This document shows positions 59,048-64,000 of a stretch of 64,000 bases of DNA, piece after piece. The stretch covers positions 248,001 through 312,000 of the forward strand of contig NZ_JBEPTM010000001.1 of assembly GCF_040549525.1 (NCBI RefSeq). Direction: 5' to 3'. Both the position numbers and the translations under genes were made by a program. Each line of letters opens with the position of its first letter. Positions within the stretch are counted from its first letter, which is position 1. The notes beneath the pieces were generated by a model. It was not told the origin of the DNA. It ran no database searches and saw only the letters and a program-made list of their open reading frames with translations. Source of the DNA: Lacisediminihabitans sp040549525 (GTDB taxonomy: Bacteria > Actinomycetota > Actinomycetes > Actinomycetales > Microbacteriaceae).

Positions 59048-60716
59048 TCACATCGATTCCCCCACACCCGCACCCCGCGACGGCATAACGCAGCCGAAGC
59101 TCGGGCCGATCGGCTATGTCCGCTTCTTCTGGCGGCAGCTCACCAGCATGCGCACCGCGCTATTCCTGCTGTTGCTGCTCGCGATCGCCGCGGTGCCCGG
59201 ATCCGTCTTCCCCCAGCGCAGCTCCGACCCCAACGGGGTGACGCAGTACTTCTCGAACAACCCCTCGGCAGCGCCGGTGCTCGACAAACTGCAGCTCTTC
59301 GACGTCTACACCTCGGCGTGGTTCTCGGCGATCTACCTTCTGCTGTTCATCTCGCTGATCGGATGCGTCATCCCGCGCACGATCCACCACGCCAAGGCCC
59401 TCGCCTCTCCGCCGCCGAAGACCCCCGCGCGACTCGAGCGCCTCGGCGCCTTCAGCGCATTCGAGATCGAACCGGATGCCACGGGCCCCTCTCTCACGGC
59501 GGCCTCCGCCGTCGATTCCGGCCGCGCCGTGCTGCGCAAGGCGGGGTATCGCGTCAAGCTGTTCGACGGTCGCGGACCCGACGGCCCCGAGTTCTCCGCC
59601 TCGGCCGAGCGCGGTTACCTGCGGGAGACCGGCAATCTGGTCTTCCACATCTCCCTCATCGGCATCCTCCTCGCCGTGGGAGTCGGCGGCGGTGTCGGCT
59701 ACACCGGCCAGAAGGTGCTGGTCGTCGGGCAGGCCTTCGCCAACGTGCGCCTCACCTTCGACTCCTTCACCAGGGGGCGCTTCTTCTCGGACAGTGACCT
59801 GCAGCCCTACCGGCTGCGCCTCGACAAGTTCGCCGTGAAGTACGAGGAGAAGAACGACAACGCCCTCGGCCAGCCGATCGACTACACCGCGGATGTCACG
59901 ACCTTCGACTCCACGGGCAAGGCCACGAAGGCCGTGGTCAAGGTGAACGACCCGCTGCGCCTCGGCGGCAACGACATCTACCTGCTGGGCAACGGCTACG
60001 CCCCCTGGGTCACCGTGAAGAATCCGGCGGGCAAGGTCGTCTATTCCGAGCCCGTGCCGTTCCTCGCGCAAGACGCCAACCTCACCTCGCTCGGCATCAT
60101 CAAGGTGCCGGACGGACTCGCCTCCCAGCTCGGCATGCGGGCGTTCTTCTACCCGACGGCCGCCGAGAGCTCGGATGGGGTGCTTGGCTCGGTCTATCCC
60201 GACCTGCGCAACCCCGTGCTCTCGCTCGTCGTGTTCAAGGGCGACCTTGGCATCAACAAGGGCGTTCCCAAGTCGGTGTTCGTGCTCGACACCGACAAGA
60301 TGACCCCGCTCGCGGGACCGGGCACCGCCGATGGAACCTCGGCGCTTCGGCTGAAGCCGGGGGAGACCGCGCAGATCCCCGGCGGCCTCGGATCCATCAC
60401 CTTCGAAAACAAGGCGCCCGCCTCAGACAAGGCCGACCTGTCGAAGAGTGTGCAGCGCTTCGTCTCGTTCGACGTGCACCGCGACCCCACCCAGGGCTGG
60501 GTGCTGTTCTTCGCCATCTGCGTGCTCGCCGGCCTGCTGACCTCGCTGTTCATCCCGCGTCGCCGTCTGTGGATCAAGGTGATCGAGCTCTCGGGTGGCC
60601 GCATGAGGATCGAATACGCCGGCCTTGCGCGCGGTGAGGATCCGACGCTGGAGGCAGCGGTCACAGCCATCGCCCAGCGTCACTCCCAGCAACTCGGGCT
60701 TAGGCTGGATCCGTGA
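59031..60716 (+). CDS. resB: Cytochrome c biogenesis protein ResB
   Basis: A 561-residue System II haem handling protein: three helices in the first 230 residues (around 30, 90 and 205), a large extracytoplasmic domain (~225-490) and a last helix near 500 (WVLFFAICVLAGLLTSLFIPRR). The N-terminal FFWRQLTSMRTALFLLLLLA is a ResB hallmark. With the CcsA/ResC protein encoded next it moves haem across the membrane and attaches it to cytochrome c. ATG at 59031 overlaps ccdA. Confidence 0.94.
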   Translation: MSRPSDHIDSPTPAPRDGITQPKLGPIGYVRFFWRQLTSMRTALFLLLLLAIAAVPGSVFPQRSSDPNGVTQYFSNNPSAAPVLDKLQLFDVYTSAWFSAIYLLLFISLIGCVIPRTIHHAKALASPPPKTPARLERLGAFSAFEIEPDATGPSLTAASAVDSGRAVLRKAGYRVKLFDGRGPDGPEFSASAERGYLRETGNLVFHISLIGILLAVGVGGGVGYTGQKVLVVGQAFANVRLTFDSFTRGRFFSDSDLQPYRLRLDKFAVKYEEKNDNALGQPIDYTADVTTFDSTGKATKAVVKVNDPLRLGGNDIYLLGNGYAPWVTVKNPAGKVVYSEPVPFLAQDANLTSLGIIKVPDGLASQLGMRAFFYPTAAESSDGVLGSVYPDLRNPVLSLVVFKGDLGINKGVPKSVFVLDTDKMTPLAGPGTADGTSALRLKPGETAQIPGGLGSITFENKAPASDKADLSKSVQRFVSFDVHRDPTQGWVLFFAICVLAGLLTSLFIPRRRLWIKVIELSGGRMRIEYAGLARGEDPTLEAAVTAIAQRHSQQLGLRLDP

Positions 60717-61681
60717 CTTCTGCTGCCCTCGCGTCGTACTCCCTCACCGCGGTCTACTCCGCAATGGGCGTGTACCTCTTCGCCTTCATCGCCTTCACTC
60801 TCGACCTGGCGAAGCGTTCCGCCGAGTCCCCGGTGGCCGTCGTCGCGTCACCGGTGCGCGTGGGCCAGATGTCGCGCGTGGGGGGCACGGCGGTCCTCGA
60901 TCGCGCCCCGGTTGTGACGGCTCCCGCTCGCCGGTCGAACCGGTTCGAGCGGGCCGCTTTCGCGCTGACCATCCTGGCGTGGGTCCTGCACGTGGTCGGG
61001 ACCGTGCTGCGCGGCGTCGCCGCCCACCGGGTGCCCTGGGCCAACATGTTCGAGTTCAGCCTCACGGCCTCCGCGATCATCGTCGGTGTGTTCATCGCCG
61101 TACAGGCCTGGCAGAACCTGCGCTTCCTCGGGGCGTACATCACCGGCTTCTCGCTCATCGTGCTGGGCTTCGGCACCGTCGGTTTCTACGTGAATGTCGT
61201 GCCGCTTCCGCCCGCACTTCAGTCGTACTGGCTGGTGATCCACGTCTTCGTCGCGACCCTCGGCACCGCGTTCTTCGCCATCGGCGCTGGCCTCTCACTG
61301 GTGCAGCTGATCCAGACCCGGCGGGAGGCGAACCAGTTCGCCAACCTCAAGTTCCTTGACACCATGCCGACCGCGGAGAAGCTGGAGACCCTCGCGTACC
61401 GCGTGATCGTGGTCGGCTTCGTCTTCTGGACCTTCACCCTCATGGCCGGCGCGATCTGGGCAGAGCACGCCTGGGGCCGCTACTGGGGATGGGACACCAA
61501 GGAGGTCTGGACCTTCATCATCTGGACCATCTTCGCCGGTTACATCCACGCCCGCGCGACCCGCGGCTGGCGCGGCTCCCGATCCGCGTACCTCGCGATC
61601 GTCGGCTTCGCTGCGGTGATGTTCAACTTCACCATCGTGAACCTGTTCTTCAAGGGCCTGCACACCTACAGCGGCCTGTAA
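60713..61681 (+). CDS. ccsB: Cytochrome c biogenesis protein CcsA/ResC type
   Basis: A 322-residue membrane protein with about eight helices and the tryptophan-rich haem motif WGRYWGWDTKEVWTFIIW near residue 260, plus conserved His residues before and after (VIHVFVATLG, IHARATRG). It is the haem channel partner of ResB. The GTG overlaps the resB stop by four bases. Naming differs between species (ccsA, ccsB, resC). Confidence 0.94.
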   Translation: MTSAALASYSLTAVYSAMGVYLFAFIAFTLDLAKRSAESPVAVVASPVRVGQMSRVGGTAVLDRAPVVTAPARRSNRFERAAFALTILAWVLHVVGTVLRGVAAHRVPWANMFEFSLTASAIIVGVFIAVQAWQNLRFLGAYITGFSLIVLGFGTVGFYVNVVPLPPALQSYWLVIHVFVATLGTAFFAIGAGLSLVQLIQTRREANQFANLKFLDTMPTAEKLETLAYRVIVVGFVFWTFTLMAGAIWAEHAWGRYWGWDTKEVWTFIIWTIFAGYIHARATRGWRGSRSAYLAIVGFAAVMFNFTIVNLFFKGLHTYSGL

Positions 61682-61711
61682 CAGCGACCTGAAACCACGG
61701 ACGGGCCGTCG

Positions 61712-62449
61712 ATGTCACTGCTGCACATCGCACACGTCGCGGACTGGAGTGCCGCGGCCGTCACGGGCGAGTACCGCGTGTCCACTCGCGGTGCCTCGCT
61801 CGAACAGGTCGGCTTCATCCACGCCTCCTCTTCTGCTCAGGTGGCCGGGGTAGCGGGCTTCGCCTACCGGGACGACCCGGAGGAGCTCGTCGTGTTGGTG
61901 ATCGACGAGGAGGAGCTTCGTCGGGCCGGCATCCCCGTGCGCTACCAGGACGGCGGGAACGGCTCCCTCTTTCCCCACATCTTCGGGGCCCTCAGGCCCG
62001 AATTTGTGACAGGGGTGCGACCGGCGGGCTTCGTCGACGGTGTGTTCCTCTGGCTGCGGGAGGGACGCGCCGAGGGCTTCGAGGGCACGATCGCCGAAAC
62101 GGATGTCGCGGCCGCCGTCGCAGCGGAATACCGGCTGCTCGACCCGGCGGTGCGTCGCGATCGCGCCGCCGTTGCCAGCCTGCTCTCCCCGGAGTTCACC
62201 GAGATCGGAGCGTCGGGGCGACTATGGGGGCGCACGGAGCTCCTCGCCGCGATCGGGGAGTTCGAGTCATCCGCGGGCCTTCTCGTGACTGAGCTCGAGG
62301 CGCGTGTTCCCGCACCGGGGCTGGTGCTGCTCGGCTACGTGTCGACCGCCGGCGATTCGCGTGCCCGCCGATCGTCGTTGTGGCGGAACACGGCGCACGG
62401 GTGGCGCGTGGAATTCCACCAGGGCACCCCGCTCGCCGCTTCCGACTAG
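61712..62449 (+). CDS. Fusion of DUF952 and a DUF4440/SnoaL-like domain
   Basis: A 245-residue two-domain protein. Residues 1-112 are DUF952 (LLHIAHVADW, GFIHASSSAQV, VRYQDGGNGSLFPHIFGALR), a fold thought to resemble glutathione transferase- or PARP-type binding domains. Residues ~128-245 are an NTF2-like cone (AVAAEYRLLDPAVRRDRAAV, SLLSPEFTEIGASGRLWGR), common in small enzymes and binding proteins. Each exists alone elsewhere. It starts 30 bases after ccsB, with no clear ribosome binding site. Confidence 0.78.
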   Translation: MSLLHIAHVADWSAAAVTGEYRVSTRGASLEQVGFIHASSSAQVAGVAGFAYRDDPEELVVLVIDEEELRRAGIPVRYQDGGNGSLFPHIFGALRPEFVTGVRPAGFVDGVFLWLREGRAEGFEGTIAETDVAAAVAAEYRLLDPAVRRDRAAVASLLSPEFTEIGASGRLWGRTELLAAIGEFESSAGLLVTELEARVPAPGLVLLGYVSTAGDSRARRSSLWRNTAHGWRVEFHQGTPLAASD

Positions 62450-62545
62450 GACTGGTGCCCCGGAGCCTCTGCGGAGAGTGTCGTCTCGGCTCGAGGAGGC
62501 ATCCCATACGAAGGCATCGACCGGCTTCAGGGGGTGGAGAGGAAA

Positions 62546-63319
62546 TCAGTGACGGTCCGGAAGCGACCGTGGAGGGCCAAAGCTCTCGCGGAACTTCTGG
62601 AACTGCTGGAGTACCGCTTCGTCCGGGGTGACGCTCTCCGGTGGGGGTGTCGTGGTTCTCGCCCCGAGCCCGCGCACCTCCTCGTGCAGCCGCTCCATAT
62701 CCGCATCCAGCCGACTGGCGGTGTCCGCCGCTTCCTTGAGCCCGGCGATCAATTCAGCCGGCACCTCGTCGTCGTACTTGTAGTAGATCTTGTGCTCGAG
62801 ACTGGCCCAGAAGTCCATGGCGATGGTGCGGATCTGGATCTCGACCCGCACCGGCACCACCCCGTGGGAGAGGAAGACCGGCACCTCGACGATCGCGTGA
62901 AGACTCTTGTAGCCGTTCGCCTTCGGCGCGGCGATGTAGTCCTTCACCGTGATCACTCGGATATCGTGCTGGCCGGCGAGCAGCTCGAACACCCGATAGG
63001 TGTCGGAGACGAAACTGCAGGTGATGCGGATGCCCGCGATGTCGGTGATCGCCTCACGAATCGAGTCGAACGATGGGTCGAGCTGCTTGCGCTGGATCTT
63101 CGCGATGATGCTGTCCGGCGACTTGAGCCGGGAGGAGACGTGCTCGATGGGGTTGTAGTCGTGAAGCTGGCCGAATTCCTCGCGCAGGATCGTGATCTTG
63201 GTCATGACCTCGTCGATGCCGAACTTGTACTGCATCATGAAGCGCGTGAAGTCGTCCCGGAGTTGCCTGAGGTCGCCGAAGGCGGGGCCCGAAGCAAGGA
63301 CATCGTCGCTTGTGCTCAC
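62546..63319 (-). CDS. Small alarmone synthetase (RelA/SpoT synthetase domain)
   Basis: A 257-residue (p)ppGpp synthetase without hydrolase or TGS/ACT regions. Synthetase blocks are SSRLKSPDSIIAKIQRK near residue 62, ITDIAGIRITCSFVSD near 91, NGYKSLHAIVEVP near 135 and VEIQIRTIAMDFWASLEHKIYYK near 158; the key Glu and Arg residues are in place. A 60-residue C-terminal helix and tail follow. It should make ppGpp or pppGpp under stress. TAGGCT ends six bases before the GTG, so it is probably leaderless. Confidence 0.92.
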   Translation of the reverse strand: MSTSDDVLASGPAFGDLRQLRDDFTRFMMQYKFGIDEVMTKITILREEFGQLHDYNPIEHVSSRLKSPDSIIAKIQRKQLDPSFDSIREAITDIAGIRITCSFVSDTYRVFELLAGQHDIRVITVKDYIAAPKANGYKSLHAIVEVPVFLSHGVVPVRVEIQIRTIAMDFWASLEHKIYYKYDDEVPAELIAGLKEAADTASRLDADMERLHEEVRGLGARTTTPPPESVTPDEAVLQQFQKFRESFGPPRSLPDRH

Positions 63320-63473
63320 CCCACCAGCCTAGGAGGCGCACCTGCCAGGAGCCCTCGGAGCCGCAGAATCGACTCCCTGTGGAGTAGCGGCGCTCCCCGC
63401 AGCGGAACCGCTCCGGCGGATCTGATGCCGCTGGCCGGTCGAAGGGCCATCGCCCTCCCCTACGCTGGGGCAC

Positions 63474-64000
63474 ATGAGGCGTCTCCTTCTCGTGACCGCG
63501 GTATCGGCAGCAATCGCGCTTGGGCCGATCGCAGCGGTCAGCCACGGGCCCGCATTGCCCGCAACGGACGGGGCCCCCGTCGGCGTCAGTTCGGGAGTCG
63601 ACGATTTCGCGTTCGACAGTTTCACCGGCGACTACACGCTCGCTCGGGACTCTGCCGGCCGCTCCACCCTGACGACCGTCGAGACACTGGTCGCCCGTTT
63701 CCCGGCGTCCGATCAGAACCACGGGATCCGCCGCGAGCTCATCGATCGTTTCGACGGGCATCCCACCGATCTCAAGGTCACATCGGTGACCGACGAGCAG
63801 GGCAGAGCACGCGCGTACAAGACCTCCTCGAACGACGGCGTGCTGTCGCTCACCGTGGCGGACCCGGGCTACGTGCACGGTGTGCAGACCTACGTCATCA
63901 GCTACACCTCGCACAACGTGACCCGGTATTTCGCGGACACGAAGGCCGACGAGTTCTACTGGGACACCAACGGCACCGGATGGAAGCAGCCCTTCGCGAA
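63474..64000 (+). CDS. DUF2207 family protein, N-terminal part
   Basis: The window ends inside this gene; 175 codons are visible. After a signal sequence (RLLLVTAVSAAIALGPIAAVS) comes the extracytoplasmic DUF2207 domain: VDDFAFDSFTGDYTL, NHGIRRELIDRF, TYVISYTSHNVTRYF and DEFYWDTNGTGWKQPF, all typical. Full-length members continue to several membrane helices and a Gly-rich tail; function is unknown. TACGCT ends seven bases before the ATG, with no ribosome binding site. It diverges from the alarmone synthetase gene. Confidence 0.85.
   Translation, partial: MRRLLLVTAVSAAIALGPIAAVSHGPALPATDGAPVGVSSGVDDFAFDSFTGDYTLARDSAGRSTLTTVETLVARFPASDQNHGIRRELIDRFDGHPTDLKVTSVTDEQGRARAYKTSSNDGVLSLTVADPGYVHGVQTYVISYTSHNVTRYFADTKADEFYWDTNGTGWKQPFA

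Overview
The window is a GC-rich stretch of actinobacterial chromosome, most likely from the family Microbacteriaceae. Pointers are a mycothiol-type formaldehyde dehydrogenase, the actinobacterial oxidase subunit CtaF, the 32-residue ribosomal protein bS22 next to a small MerR/BldC-like helix-turn-helix gene, a System II cytochrome c maturation operon in the order found in Mycobacterium tuberculosis (Rv0525-Rv0529), and many start codons lying 5-8 bases behind a TANNNT hexamer, as in leaderless actinobacterial mRNAs. I see no prophage, insertion sequence or CRISPR array.

Layout. 1-9991: the end of an NMT1/TauC-type ABC transporter, an IclR regulator and a complete 4-hydroxybenzoate/protocatechuate pathway (pobA, pcaH, G, B, L, I, J, F) with nearly every gene overlapping the next. 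10043-11250: a divergently read unit with ctaF, a cysteine-free ArsR regulator and a small unknown protein. 11393-15262: a kynurenine operon (kynA, amidohydrolase, kynU, PaaX-type regulator) that degrades tryptophan to anthranilate. 15325-18824: ltrA and, divergently, a five-gene Asp23/Gls24 envelope operon. 19532-22803: tRNA-Arg(ACG), a universal stress protein, and a GntR/YtrA-regulated ABC exporter. 22992-25327: mmsA and a secreted Asp/His-rich protein whose 5' leader can fold into a three-way junction covering its ribosome binding site.

25428-30944: a glycan locus with a pyruvyl-transferase-like enzyme, a HEAT-repeat/GT4 fusion, a GT1-like and a GT2-like transferase. 31096-35912: SRPBCC protein, pseudouridine catabolism (psuG, psuK), photolyase, and a nucleotidyltransferase-like protein. 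36079-39910: a D-threonate-type kinase and PdxA2 dehydrogenase with their GntR regulator and operator, then a MarR gene. 40298-42036: formaldehyde detoxification (mscR and a metallo-beta-lactamase-fold partner). 42054-45652: an ABC-2 permease and a protein fusing a secreted alpha/beta hydrolase to an ABC ATPase.

45758-54522: small regulators, upp, tadA, a glutamine amidotransferase, a cation diffusion facilitator and proC sharing one palindromic -10 element, a tandem palindromic repeat array, a Ktr/Trk potassium system, an ArsR regulator, the BldC-like gene and bS22. 54575-64000: HAD phosphatase, glutaredoxin-like, Dabb and YegP proteins, the cytochrome c maturation operon, a DUF952-DUF4440 fusion, a small alarmone synthetase and the start of a DUF2207 protein cut by the window end.

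All functions are read from sequence motifs and gene order; nothing was searched against a database.
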